NCBI RefSeq assembly: GCF_026719705.1
Contig: NZ_JAPPRR010000002.1
Span: 373,091 to 437,090, forward strand
Direction: 5' to 3'
DNA: 64,000 nt
From: Pseudokordiimonas caeni
GTDB taxonomy: Bacteria; Pseudomonadota; Alphaproteobacteria; Sphingomonadales; Kordiimonadaceae
How positions within the stretch are numbered: the first letter of the stretch is position 1; each line of letters begins with the position of its first letter. The notes beneath the pieces are model-generated. The model ran no database searches, was not told where the DNA came from, and saw nothing but the letters and a program-made list of their open reading frames with translations. The translations under genes were made by a program, and so were the position numbers. Below are positions 48,092 to 56,177 of the stretch, in pieces.

Positions 48092-48213
48092 GGAGGAAAC
48101 CGGAGCCTGTTGCCATGTCAGCCCTTGCGCTTGCCGAGACTGTCCGAACCGCTCCTTCCGTGCTATGCCGGAGGGAGCCTCGCGATTCTCTACGGGGCAC
48201 AAGGGGATGGCGG

Positions 48214-48816
48214 ATGGGTACCGGCCGCACGCAGGCGGAAAAAGATACAAAGGCGAATGCAATCGCGCATGCAGCGCTGATTGCCCGCATTGCCACTGCC
48301 GGCGACCGCACGGCTTTTGCCGAGCTTTTTGCCTGGTATGGCCCGCGCCTGAAGGCATTTGCACTGAAAGGCGGGCTTGAGGACAGTGCGGCCGACGATC
48401 TGGTGCAGGATGTGATGCTGACCGTCTGGCGCAAGGCGGGCCTCTTCGACCCGGCCAAGGCGGCAGCTTCCACCTGGATCTTCACGATCCTGCGGAACCG
48501 GCGGATCGATCTGCTGCGGCGGGCAGGCCTGCCGACGCAAGATATGGAGATGGCAGAAAGGATCGCGGCGGATGGCGACGATCCGGAGGAAGCAACTTCG
48601 GGCGAGCAGCTCGCTGCCCTGGTGAAGGACCGGATGAAAAGCCTTTCGCCCGAACAGGCGGAAGTCATCCACAAGGCCTTTTTTGAAGACAAGTCCCACA
48701 GCGATGTCGCCGCAGAGCTTGGCCTGCCGCTTGGGACCGTGAAATCGAGGATACGTCTGGCGCTTGCGCACCTGCGGGGCCGGATCGAGAAGGAAATCGA
48801 GGTAAGCGATGCCTGA
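48214..48816 (+). CDS. rpoE: ECF sigma factor, RpoE/ECF11 type
   Basis: A 200-residue ECF sigma factor. Region 2 includes DRTAFAELFAWYGPRLKAFAL and DDLVQDVMLTVWRKAGLFDP, region 4 includes LSPEQAEVIHKAFFEDKSHSDVAAELGLPLGTVKSRIR (quoted in parts). The ATG at 48214 has AAGGGG upstream; an ATG at 48115 is also close to the promoter and would add 33 residues. It overlaps the ChrR-like gene by eight bases. In characterised relatives it responds to singlet oxygen. Confidence 0.93.
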   Translation: MGTGRTQAEKDTKANAIAHAALIARIATAGDRTAFAELFAWYGPRLKAFALKGGLEDSAADDLVQDVMLTVWRKAGLFDPAKAAASTWIFTILRNRRIDLLRRAGLPTQDMEMAERIAADGDDPEEATSGEQLAALVKDRMKSLSPEQAEVIHKAFFEDKSHSDVAAELGLPLGTVKSRIRLALAHLRGRIEKEIEVSDA

Positions 48817-49471
48817 CCGGGACATGCTGGCCACACTCATGACAGATCATATGGCGGGCGCCCTGCCGCCGCCCCTGATGCTGTTTGCCGACAGCCTGAT
48901 TGAAATCAACGGTGATGCCCGGCGCACGCACCGAAGCCTGATGGCGGCGGGCGGCACACTGATCGACGATATTGTCCCCGCCCATCTGGCGCCGGACATG
49001 CTTGACCGGCTGCTGGACAAGCTGGACGACATGCCGTCAGATGAGGAAGCAGCCGCGCAGCCGGAAGATACCGGCAGTGACAGCGACCGTGACCTGCCCG
49101 CCGCTTTGCGGGCGAGCCTCCCCGGCCCTGTCGCGAGCCTCAAATGGAAACGTATCGGCGGTGGTGTGCGCGAATATCCGCTGGCCGCCGGCGTGCCTGG
49201 TTACAAGATCAGTCTTCTTGATATTCCGCCAGGTCAGACGATCCCGGTGCATACCCACCGGGGCCGCGAATATACGCTGGTGCTGCGGGGCTCCTACACC
49301 GATACCTACGGCGACATGAACACCGGTGATTTCATCTGCACGACCGAGGCGGACACGCACAATCCGGTCGCCGATGCGACAACCGGATGCCTCTGCCTCG
49401 CCGTTCTTGACGCGCCCCTCAAATTCAAGGGACCGTTCGGCTGGCTGATCAATCCCTTCCTGAAGGTATAG
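48809..49471 (+). CDS. chrR: ChrR-family anti-sigma factor without the usual zinc motif
   Basis: A 220-residue ChrR homologue. The C-terminal cupin domain (about residues 120-215) keeps the metal ligands: HTHRGRE and the later histidine in EADTHNP. The N-terminal anti-sigma domain should hold an HxxxCxxC zinc motif, but the equivalent segment is DSLIEINGDAR and no cysteine occurs in the first 170 residues. The ALPPPLMLFAD and AAGGTLIDD parts still fit the anti-sigma fold. It may thus bind the sigma factor without zinc. It is coupled to rpoE and ends four bases before the convergent gene. Confidence 0.85.
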   Translation: MPDRDMLATLMTDHMAGALPPPLMLFADSLIEINGDARRTHRSLMAAGGTLIDDIVPAHLAPDMLDRLLDKLDDMPSDEEAAAQPEDTGSDSDRDLPAALRASLPGPVASLKWKRIGGGVREYPLAAGVPGYKISLLDIPPGQTIPVHTHRGREYTLVLRGSYTDTYGDMNTGDFICTTEADTHNPVADATTGCLCLAVLDAPLKFKGPFGWLINPFLKV

Positions 49472-49475
49472 GGGC

Positions 49476-50033
49476 TCAGTCTTCCGGCGGGCCGTCCTCG
49501 GGGTCCGGCCCCGGTTCTTCGCCGGGCGGCGGGGGCGGCATGTCGTCACGGTCCGGGCCGTCCCTGAATTTCATTTTCCGCGACATGTGCTGACGGCTGA
49601 AAAGGGCGTCGGCTAGCGCTGCACGTGTGGGCTGGTCAAGCGTCGGCAGCACTTTCAGAAGGGCTTCCCGCATCGGGCCGTGCAGCGCCCGCATGGCTTC
49701 GTCATGCCGGGTCAGCGCCGCCTCGAATGCAGCAACATCGAACGTATCGGCACTGAGCAGCGCCTTCAGTGCACGCTGGTCCTCGCGAAACGCCTTGAAG
49801 TTTTCCCGCATCATCGTTCGGTTCTCGCGCAGCGCGCCTTTCAGTTCATCACGGGCCTCTTCGGGCAGCAGTTTGTGAATGGCCCGAAGGTTGAACTCGA
49901 CCGGCCCCATCGGCGGGCGGTCGTCATGATGCTTCCGCGGCAGACCGCGACCGATGGTATGGCCGAGCGCGAACACATTGAGCGCCAGCGACAGGCCAAG
50001 AACCACAAACAGGATCTTCATGTTACGAGTCAT
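49476..50033 (-). CDS. Periplasmic metal-sensor-like protein (CnrX/Spy-like)
   Basis: A 185-residue protein with an N-terminal membrane anchor or signal (residues about 6-25), a histidine pair KHHDDRPPMG, and a helical domain rich in arginine and glutamate with ALTRHDEAMRALHGPM. This looks like the heavy-metal-resistance/CnrX group. The C-terminal tail is acidic and proline-rich. It overlaps the anti-sigma gene by ATGA and closes a sigma/anti-sigma/sensor set. Metal ligands cannot be assigned with certainty. Confidence 0.8.
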   Translation of the reverse strand: MTRNMKILFVVLGLSLALNVFALGHTIGRGLPRKHHDDRPPMGPVEFNLRAIHKLLPEEARDELKGALRENRTMMRENFKAFREDQRALKALLSADTFDVAAFEAALTRHDEAMRALHGPMREALLKVLPTLDQPTRAALADALFSRQHMSRKMKFRDGPDRDDMPPPPPGEEPGPDPEDGPPED

Positions 50034-50395
50034 AAGGTGCCGTCCTCAAAAAGGTCGATATCGGTGCCTGCGATCAGGCTCGTGGAAAGATCAAGGTCGG
50101 TGACCTGCTCAGGCCCCGAAAGCCCCGCGTCATAGCCAACGAGAAGACCAAGGCAAAGGGCCACGGCAAGCGCCCCGCCCTCGGCCAGAATCCAGGGCCG
50201 GGGGAAGGCAGCGAAAAGTCCGCCAAGGAAAGACCGGCTGGCCGCTGCCGCCGGAGCATGACCCTGCGGATGTTCGCTCGGAATGCGGTGCAGCCTTGCC
50301 ATGAAGGCGGCGAGGGCCGTGTCGTCATCCCGCACCGGAACGCCGCCTGCAGCTTTCAGGAGTTCAGCCAATTTCGCGTCCTCCATATCCTTCAT
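50030..50395 (-). CDS. Single-helix putative anti-sigma factor (CnrY-like position)
   Basis: A 121-residue protein with a cytoplasmic N-terminus of about 70 residues, one membrane helix near WILAEGGALAVALCLGLLVG, and a short periplasmic tail. No zinc motif is present. It lies between an ECF sigma gene and a CnrX-like gene and overlaps both, which is the main reason to call it an anti-sigma factor. The ATG at 50395 shares its A with the sigma stop and has AAAGGA seven bases upstream. Confidence 0.7.
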   Translation of the reverse strand: MKDMEDAKLAELLKAAGGVPVRDDDTALAAFMARLHRIPSEHPQGHAPAAAASRSFLGGLFAAFPRPWILAEGGALAVALCLGLLVGYDAGLSGPEQVTDLDLSTSLIAGTDIDLFEDGTL

Positions 50396-50976
50396 CATGC
50401 CGTCCTTTCTTGGCCGCCTTGCGACCATTCCTCCATCAGGGCCTTCAGTGACTTGCGCGCCCGCACAAGGAGCGACTCGAAAGCCTTGACATGGATCTCC
50501 ATCACGTCGGCCGCTTCCTGATTGGTCAGCTCCTCGAAATAGGTGAGGACAACCGCCGTCTGCTGCCGTTCGGGAAGCGTTGCGACCGCGTCCCTTATTC
50601 TTTGCCGCTCGCTCGCATCCGCCATCAGATCTTCGGCGTTCATCGCGTCGTCCGGCGCGTCGTAATCTTCGGGCAGGGCATCCGGTTTGCGGCGCCGCGC
50701 CTCGTCAAGGCAGCGGTTGACCACCATCCGGTATAGCCAGGTGCCGAACTTCGCTTTGCCGGCGTCGAACTGCCCGGCCCTTGTCCAGACCTTCACGAAC
50801 ACGTCCTGCACCATGTCCTCGGCAAGCGCCATGTCGCGCGTCATGCGGAAGGCAAGCGCCCGGCATTTCACCGCCCAGCGGTCCACAAGAACCGCATAGG
50901 CAGCCGGCGAGCCCGCCGCCACTTCGGCGATCAGGCGATCATCGCTTGCGTCCGCAAACGCGGGCCTTTGCCCCAT
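50395..50976 (-). CDS. ECF sigma factor, CnrH-like module
   Basis: A 193-residue ECF sigma factor. Region 2 has CRALAFRMTRDMALAEDMVQDVFVKVWTRAG (quoted in part) and FGTWLYRMVVNRCLDEARRRK; region 4 has LPERQQTAVVLTYFEELTNQEAADVMEIHVKAFESLLVRARKSLK (in part). The ATG at 50976 has AAGGA eight bases upstream; a GTG at 50997 is also in frame. It heads a fully coupled three-gene set. I find no clear ECF-type promoter upstream. Confidence 0.9.
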   Translation of the reverse strand: MGQRPAFADASDDRLIAEVAAGSPAAYAVLVDRWAVKCRALAFRMTRDMALAEDMVQDVFVKVWTRAGQFDAGKAKFGTWLYRMVVNRCLDEARRRKPDALPEDYDAPDDAMNAEDLMADASERQRIRDAVATLPERQQTAVVLTYFEELTNQEAADVMEIHVKAFESLLVRARKSLKALMEEWSQGGQERTA

Positions 50977-51126
50977 GCGCGCAATCCTTCCATCCACTCA
51001 CCGGCGGTACCGCTCCGGAGACGATACCACCCCGACGTCACACCTGTTACGGGCATGATTTCACATACCCTTCGCAATTTGTGCCATTTTTCCGTCATCT
51101 GCAGACGCTATCACCCGGCGCATCGC

Positions 51127-51156
51127 TTGAAACCGGGCCAAGAGTATGGCTATGGT
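51127..51156 (+). promoter_or_regulatory. Candidate promoter of the UDP-glucose dehydrogenase gene
   Basis: TTGAAA (51127-51132) and TATGGT (51151-51156) are 18 bases apart, 54 bases before the ATG. The divergent region of 233 bases to the ECF sigma gene otherwise shows nothing clear. Confidence 0.4.
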
Positions 51157-51209
51157 GCGAAAAATTGCGCGCCCCGGCAATCGGGTCCGCCAGACCATAA
51201 GGAAACGCC

Positions 51210-52511
51210 ATGAAAATTGCGGTGATCGGTACGGGTTATGTCGGCCTTGTTTCTGGTACCTGTTTTTCCGAATTCGGCCATGAGGTCGTCTGCGTCGACA
51301 AGGACGTAAAGAAGATCGAGAACCTCAAGAAAGGCATCATCCCGATTTTCGAGCCCGGCCTCGATACCATGGTGATCCGGAACGCCGAAGCGGGCCGGCT
51401 CGGTTTCACCACCGATCTCGCCGAAGCCATGGATGGTGCGGCCGCCGTTTTCATTGCCGTGGGTACGCCAAGCCGCCGCGGCGACGGCCATGCCGACCTT
51501 TCCTATGTGATGGCCGCGGTCGATGAAATCGCCGCGCTGATCAAAAGCTATACGGTTGTGGTGACCAAATCGACCGTGCCTGTAGGCACCGGCCGCGAGA
51601 TCAAGGCACGCCTGTCGGCCAAACTTTCCACCGACATGTTCGATGTGGCAAGCAATCCCGAGTTCCTGCGTGAAGGCGCGGCGATCGAGGATTTCATGCG
51701 GCCTGACCGTGTTGTTTGCGGCGTCGAGAACGAACGCGCCCAGGGCGTGCTGAAAGAACTTTATCGTCCGCTTTTCCTCAATGAAACGCCGGTCATTTTC
51801 ACCAGCCGCGAAACGGCCGAAGTGGTGAAATACGCGGCCAACGCTTTCCTCGCCACCAAGATCAGCTTCATCAACGAAATGGCCGACCTTTGCGAGCGCG
51901 TCGGTGCCGACGTGCAGGAAGTGGCCAAGGGCATCGGCCTCGACAAGCGGATCGGTTCGAAATTCCTGCATGCAGGCCCCGGCTACGGCGGCAGCTGCTT
52001 CCCGAAAGACACCCGCGCCCTTGTGCGCTCGGCCGATGATGCGGGCGTTGACCTGAAGATCGTGCGGGCGGTGGTTGAGGTGAACGAGGAACGCAAGCGC
52101 GCCATGGCCGCAAAGGTGATCGCCGGCTGCGGCGGATCGGTTGCCGGCAAGAAGATTGCGGTCCTTGGCCTCACCTTCAAGCCAAACACCGACGACATGC
52201 GCGAAAGCCCGTCGCTTGATATCCTGCCCGCCCTTCAAAAAGCCGGCGCTGAAATCCATGCGTTTGACCCAAAGGGCATGGAAGAAGCCAAGCATCTGCT
52301 GCCGGGCGTGCATTTCGCAAATGATCCTTACGAGGCCATGACCGGGGCAGACGCGCTTGTGATCGTAACCGAATGGAACCAGTTCCGCGCGCTCGACCTA
52401 GGCCGCGTGAAGGACCTGATGAAGTCGCCAGTGATGATTGACCTGCGCAACATCTATGGCCGCGCTGATCTGGCGAGCCACGGCTTCCATTATACGGGCG
52501 TCGGCCGCTGA
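51210..52511 (+). CDS. ugd: UDP-glucose 6-dehydrogenase
   Basis: A 433-residue enzyme that oxidises UDP-glucose to UDP-glucuronate with NAD. The NAD site is IGTGYVGLVSGTCFSEFGH; the catalytic cysteine is C263 in GYGGSCFPKDTRAL; the GLTFKPNTDDMRESPSLDI segment is also typical. It supplies glucuronate for surface polysaccharide. AAGGA lies before the ATG. The MATE exporter follows within two bases, but a functional link is not evident. Confidence 0.96.
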   Translation: MKIAVIGTGYVGLVSGTCFSEFGHEVVCVDKDVKKIENLKKGIIPIFEPGLDTMVIRNAEAGRLGFTTDLAEAMDGAAAVFIAVGTPSRRGDGHADLSYVMAAVDEIAALIKSYTVVVTKSTVPVGTGREIKARLSAKLSTDMFDVASNPEFLREGAAIEDFMRPDRVVCGVENERAQGVLKELYRPLFLNETPVIFTSRETAEVVKYAANAFLATKISFINEMADLCERVGADVQEVAKGIGLDKRIGSKFLHAGPGYGGSCFPKDTRALVRSADDAGVDLKIVRAVVEVNEERKRAMAAKVIAGCGGSVAGKKIAVLGLTFKPNTDDMRESPSLDILPALQKAGAEIHAFDPKGMEEAKHLLPGVHFANDPYEAMTGADALVIVTEWNQFRALDLGRVKDLMKSPVMIDLRNIYGRADLASHGFHYTGVGR

Positions 52512-52512
52512 A

Positions 52513-53856
52513 GTGACGGATAGCGGCCGCGACAGACCGGCGCGGCCGCACCTTCAGGTCTGGGCAATCGCCGGACCTTCCATCATTGCCGGATCGTCCG
52601 AGCCGATGGTGGCGCTGGTGGACGCGTGGGCAGTGGGGCACCTGCCCTCGCCTGTGTATCTGGCCGCCATCGCGGTGGGGGCCGGGCTTTTTTCCTACAT
52701 GTTCTGGGCTTTCGGTTTCCTGCGCATGGGAACGACCGGCCTGATTGCACAGGCGACCGGGCGGCGGGACATGGGCGAGGCCGCCGCCATCTTTACCCGT
52801 GCCGTCACGCTGGGACTGGCCATCGGCCTCGTCATCGTGGCCACAGGCCCCGTCATCTTCCATCTGGGTCTTCTCGCCTATGCGCCGCCTGAAACGGTGG
52901 AAGCACCGCTCACGCGATATTTCGATATCCGGCTTTTTGGCGCCCCCTTCACCCTGATGCTGTATGCCGTGACCGGCTATCTGCTGGGCCGCGGGCAGGC
53001 CAGGCGCTCGCTTGTCGTGCAGCTGGTGCTCAATATCAGCAACGCAGCCCTGAACCTGATCCTTGTCGTCGGCCTCGATATGGGTGTGGCCGGGGTGGCG
53101 CTCGGCACGCTCATCGCCACACTGCTGGCATTCGGGTGCGGTGTCTATTTTGTGCGGCACGACTTTGATACCGGCGCACTGAAAGCGGCACTTCTGGACT
53201 CCGCCACCTGGGCTCCGCAGGCCATCGGCAAGCTTTTCTCCCTAAGCGGGCTGTTGCTGCTGCGCACGCTGATCCTGCTGACCAGCCTTCTGATCATCAC
53301 CCGTCAGGCGGCAGCACTTGGCGAAGCGGCCCTTGCCGCAACGCAGATCATGAACACTTTCATGATGCTGATGAGCCTGGGGCTTGATGGCTTTGCCTTC
53401 GCGTCCGAAGCGCTTGCGGGTGCGGCGGCAGGCGCGCGGGACAGGAAGCTTTTTTCCTTCTGGGTCAGGACGGGTTTCCTGTGGTCGGCGATTGCGGCCC
53501 TTCTTTATGCGGGCTTCTATCTGGCTTTCGGCGACACAATTGTGGCCCTTCTGACCGACTTGCCGAGCGTGCGGGCGGCGATGGAGCCACTCATTCCCCT
53601 GCTCGCACTCATGCCGATCCTCGGCTTTGCAGCCTACCAGTTTGACGGCATCTATGTGGGGCTGACGGCGGCTGGCGGAATGCTCGCCACCATCATCGCG
53701 GGCGGGATCGTGTTCGCACTGAGCGTCGGGCCACTCAGCGACCGGTACGGCCTTGTCGGCCTGTGGGGTGCTTTCGGGCTGTTTCTGGTGGTGCGGGGGC
53801 TAGGGCAGGCGCTTCTCTATCCGCGCCTTGCCGCAAGGGTTGGCTCTAGAGGATAG
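52513..53856 (+). CDS. MATE family efflux protein (DinF-like)
   Basis: A 447-residue membrane protein with 12 hydrophobic segments and two related halves. Family signs are WAIAGPSIIAGSSEPMVALVDAWAVG, TTGLIAQATGRRDMGEAAAIF and the second-half GLDGFAFASEALAGAAAG. I start it at GTG 52513, two bases after the ugd stop, since the mature family sequence begins near RPHLQVWAIAG. It probably exports a drug or metabolite in exchange for protons or sodium. Its last bases overlap the convergent arsC-like gene by 11. Confidence 0.9.
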   Translation: MTDSGRDRPARPHLQVWAIAGPSIIAGSSEPMVALVDAWAVGHLPSPVYLAAIAVGAGLFSYMFWAFGFLRMGTTGLIAQATGRRDMGEAAAIFTRAVTLGLAIGLVIVATGPVIFHLGLLAYAPPETVEAPLTRYFDIRLFGAPFTLMLYAVTGYLLGRGQARRSLVVQLVLNISNAALNLILVVGLDMGVAGVALGTLIATLLAFGCGVYFVRHDFDTGALKAALLDSATWAPQAIGKLFSLSGLLLLRTLILLTSLLIITRQAAALGEAALAATQIMNTFMMLMSLGLDGFAFASEALAGAAAGARDRKLFSFWVRTGFLWSAIAALLYAGFYLAFGDTIVALLTDLPSVRAAMEPLIPLLALMPILGFAAYQFDGIYVGLTAAGGMLATIIAGGIVFALSVGPLSDRYGLVGLWGAFGLFLVVRGLGQALLYPRLAARVGSRG

Positions 53857-54199
53857 ATTTCACCGCTTCGGGTGGGCGGCCGATGGCGGCCTTGCCGTCG
53901 TGAAACACGATCGGGCGTTCGATCAGCTTCGGCGTTGCCGCCATCGCCTTCACAAGCGCTTTGCCGCCGGTGACCTCAGCCAGACCCTGCGCCTTGTATT
54001 CGTCTTCCTTGGTGCGCATCAGCGCGCGCGGCTCAATCCCGAGCATCGCCAGCACAGCTTCAAGCTCGGCTTCCGACGGCGCATCTTCAAGATAGAGCCG
54101 CACGGTCGGCGTCAGGCCCATGCTTTCGAGAAGGGCGAGCGTTTCCCGCGATTTGGAGCAGCGCGGATTGTGCCAGATGGTGACGGAACTTTCGGCCAT
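53846..54199 (-). CDS. arsC: ArsC-like arsenate reductase (glutaredoxin type)
   Basis: A 117-residue ArsC-family protein. The N-terminal active site is WHNPRCSKSRETL with catalytic C14, followed by LYLEDAPSEAELEAVLAMLG and the C-terminal ERPIVFHDGKAAIGRPPE. The ATG at 54199 has AAGGAG upstream. No other arsenic genes are near; many ArsC-like proteins outside ars operons have other redox roles, so the arsenate function is not certain. Confidence 0.85.
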   Translation of the reverse strand: MAESSVTIWHNPRCSKSRETLALLESMGLTPTVRLYLEDAPSEAELEAVLAMLGIEPRALMRTKEDEYKAQGLAEVTGGKALVKAMAATPKLIERPIVFHDGKAAIGRPPEAVKSIL

Positions 54200-54235
54200 G
54201 GGGCGGTCTCCTTGAAGGTCAGGAAAGGAAGCGGC

Positions 54236-54309
54236 TGGAGCGGGTAACGGGAATCGAACCCGTAACAAGAGCTTGGGAAGCTCGTGTGATACCTTTTCAC
54301 CATACCCGC
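54236..54309 (-). tRNA. tRNA-Gly (CCC)
   Basis: A 74-base cloverleaf on the minus strand with encoded CCA. The acceptor stem is GCGGGTA/TACCCGC, the anticodon loop is TTCCCAA (anticodon CCC), and the T arm is ACGGG-TTCGAAT-CCCGT. The top pair of the anticodon stem (27:43) is C-U, so that stem has only four pairs. It reads GGG codons. Confidence 0.95.
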
Positions 54310-54393
54310 GATGGCCATGGTCGGTGCGGAAACTAGCCGCCTGCCCGCCTGAAATCAAGAATGATCTGTGCTTTCGGCCCGCTTCGCGCTTGA

Positions 54394-54446
54394 CGGCGGC
54401 GGGATGCCCCGCCACTTTGTCGACGCCGGGTGGCAAGGGGCCGCCG
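54394..54446 (+). promoter_or_regulatory. Long interrupted hairpin in the metZ leader
   Basis: CGGCGG (54394-54399) pairs with CCGCCG (54441-54446), CCCC (54407-54410) with GGGG (54437-54440), and GCCAC (54411-54415) with GTGGC (54430-54434), around a 14-base loop. The structure ends 15 bases before the AGGAG of metZ. Alphaproteobacterial met genes often have SAM riboswitches, but I cannot fit this to SAM-II, so it may be another control element or just GC-rich sequence. Confidence 0.4.
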
Positions 54447-54474
54447 CGGGCAATGATATTCAGGAGTTTGAACC

Positions 54475-55683
54475 ATGCGCTATCAGAAAGGCACCGACCG
54501 CAACGTGACCTCCAAATGGGCTCGCCAGACCCAGATGGTCCGTGCCGGCACCATGCGTTCTGATTTTGGCGAAATGGCGGAATCCCTGTTCCTGACCTCC
54601 GGCTTCACCTATGAGACCGCCGAAAGCGCCGAGGCGCGCTTCGACGGCCGCGAAGAAGGCTTCACCTACAGCCGGCAAACGAACCCGACCGTCGCCATGT
54701 TCGAGGAGCGGATGGCGCTTCTCGAGGGCACCGAAGTTGGCCGGGCGACCGGCACCGGCATGGCCGCGATGACGGCAGCCCTCCTCTGCCAGCTGAAGGC
54801 AGGCGACCACGTGATCGGCGCGCGGGCGGCGTTTGGCTCCTGCCGCTGGCTTCTTGATACCCTGCTGCCGCGCTATGGCATTGCCACCACGGTGGTGGAC
54901 GGCACGGACATCAGCGCCTGGTCTGCCGCCGTGCGCCCGGAGACCAAGGTGCTTTTCCTTGAAACCCCGGCGAACCCGACGCTTGAAATGGTCGATATCG
55001 CCGCTGTTGCTGCTGTCGCCAAAAAGGCCGGTGCACGGCTTGTGGTCGACAATGTGTTCGCGACCCCGGTGCTGCAGCGCCCGGTGGACCTTGGCGCCGA
55101 TATTGTCTGCTATTCGACGACCAAGCATATCGACGGACAAGGCCGATGCCTTGGCGGCATCGTGCTGTGCGACAAGGCGTTCGACGAGGAATTTCTCTAT
55201 CCCTATTACCGTCACACTGGCTGCGCCATGGCGCCCTTCAATGCCTGGGTGATGCTGAAGGGACTGGAGACGATGGAGCTGCGTGTCAATGCGATGGTGG
55301 ATAACACCGAGTATGTGGCGGCGGCACTCGCGAAGCTCCTGCCCTCCACCCGGCATCCGTCGCTGCCTTCCTTCCCGCAGAAGGAACTGGCCGCGCGCCA
55401 GATGACCCGTGGCGGCACCATGATCGCCTTCGAACTGGCCGGTGGCCGCGACCAGGCCTTCAAGTTTCTGAATGCGCTGGAGATCATCGATATCTCCAAC
55501 AATCTGGGGGACAGCCGCTCGATCGCCACGCATCCGTGGAGCACCACCCACAAGGCGCTGGCGGAAGCATCAAGGCTGGAACTTGGCATCACGCCGGGCC
55601 TTATCCGCCTGTCGGTCGGCCTTGAGGACAAGGACGATCTGGCGCGTGACCTGACCGCTGCCCTCAGGGCAGCGGGTGTGTGA
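54475..55683 (+). CDS. metZ: O-succinylhomoserine sulfhydrylase
   Basis: A 402-residue PLP enzyme of the Cys/Met metabolism family. The PLP lysine is K217 in YSTTKHIDGQGRCLGG. N-terminal YSRQTNPTVAMFEERMALLEG (quoted in part) and C-terminal IRLSVGLEDKDDL are typical. The sequence fits MetZ, which makes homocysteine from O-succinylhomoserine and sulfide, better than MetB. AGGAG lies eight bases before the ATG. apaG follows after seven bases, the usual alphaproteobacterial pair. Confidence 0.93.
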   Translation: MRYQKGTDRNVTSKWARQTQMVRAGTMRSDFGEMAESLFLTSGFTYETAESAEARFDGREEGFTYSRQTNPTVAMFEERMALLEGTEVGRATGTGMAAMTAALLCQLKAGDHVIGARAAFGSCRWLLDTLLPRYGIATTVVDGTDISAWSAAVRPETKVLFLETPANPTLEMVDIAAVAAVAKKAGARLVVDNVFATPVLQRPVDLGADIVCYSTTKHIDGQGRCLGGIVLCDKAFDEEFLYPYYRHTGCAMAPFNAWVMLKGLETMELRVNAMVDNTEYVAAALAKLLPSTRHPSLPSFPQKELAARQMTRGGTMIAFELAGGRDQAFKFLNALEIIDISNNLGDSRSIATHPWSTTHKALAEASRLELGITPGLIRLSVGLEDKDDLARDLTAALRAAGV

Positions 55684-55690
55684 GCCGCAT

Positions 55691-56134
55691 ATGAGCGACG
55701 ATGACGACGACATGGACGACGACCTGATCGACGGTGTGATGACCTTCGAGGCTGTCACCGAAGGCGTGCGGGTCGCCGTCCAGTCCTATTTCCTCTCCGG
55801 GCAATCGGACCCCGAGGAAGGCTCCTATGTCTGGGCCTACCGTATCCGCATCAGCAACGAGGGTACGGCAACGGTGCAGCTTATCAACCGGCACTGGATC
55901 ATCACCGACGGCCATGGCGGTGTGCAGGAAGTACAGGGTTCGGGCGTTGTGGGCGAGCAGCCGGTGCTCGCACCCGGCGAACGCTTCGTCTACACAAGCG
56001 GCACGCCGCTTTCCACGCCCACCGGCTTCATGCGCGGCACCTACGAGATGCAGCGGCCGGACGGCAGCTATTTCGATGTGGAAATCCCGGCCTTCTCGCT
56101 CGATAGCCCGCACTATTCGCTGAAACTCAATTAA
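55691..56134 (+). CDS. apaG: ApaG (Co2+/Mg2+ efflux-related protein)
   Basis: A 147-residue protein with an acidic N-terminus and an FN3-like ApaG domain: VAVQSYFLSGQSDPEEGSYVWAYRIRISNEG (quoted in part), then RHWIITDGHGGVQEVQGSGVVGEQP, and GTYEMQRPDGSYFDVEIPAFSLD. It binds nucleotides or metal in studied members; the exact role is unsettled. It forms a pair with metZ. Confidence 0.94.
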   Translation: MSDDDDDMDDDLIDGVMTFEAVTEGVRVAVQSYFLSGQSDPEEGSYVWAYRIRISNEGTATVQLINRHWIITDGHGGVQEVQGSGVVGEQPVLAPGERFVYTSGTPLSTPTGFMRGTYEMQRPDGSYFDVEIPAFSLDSPHYSLKLN

Positions 56135-56177
56135 GCGCTTTATCTGGCGTTCAGCTTCATGGTCCTATGATGGGACC

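Noticed and set aside
50977-51209. ECF-type promoter (GGAAC or GTAAC with a CGTC-like -10) for the CnrH-like sigma gene
   Set aside because: GTAACA occurs on the minus strand, but no matching -10 lies at the usual 16-17 base distance.
54394-54474. SAM-II riboswitch before metZ
   Set aside because: The SAM-II pattern, a short stem followed by a pseudoknot with a GCTAAA-like segment before the ribosome binding site, is not present. Only a generic hairpin was kept.
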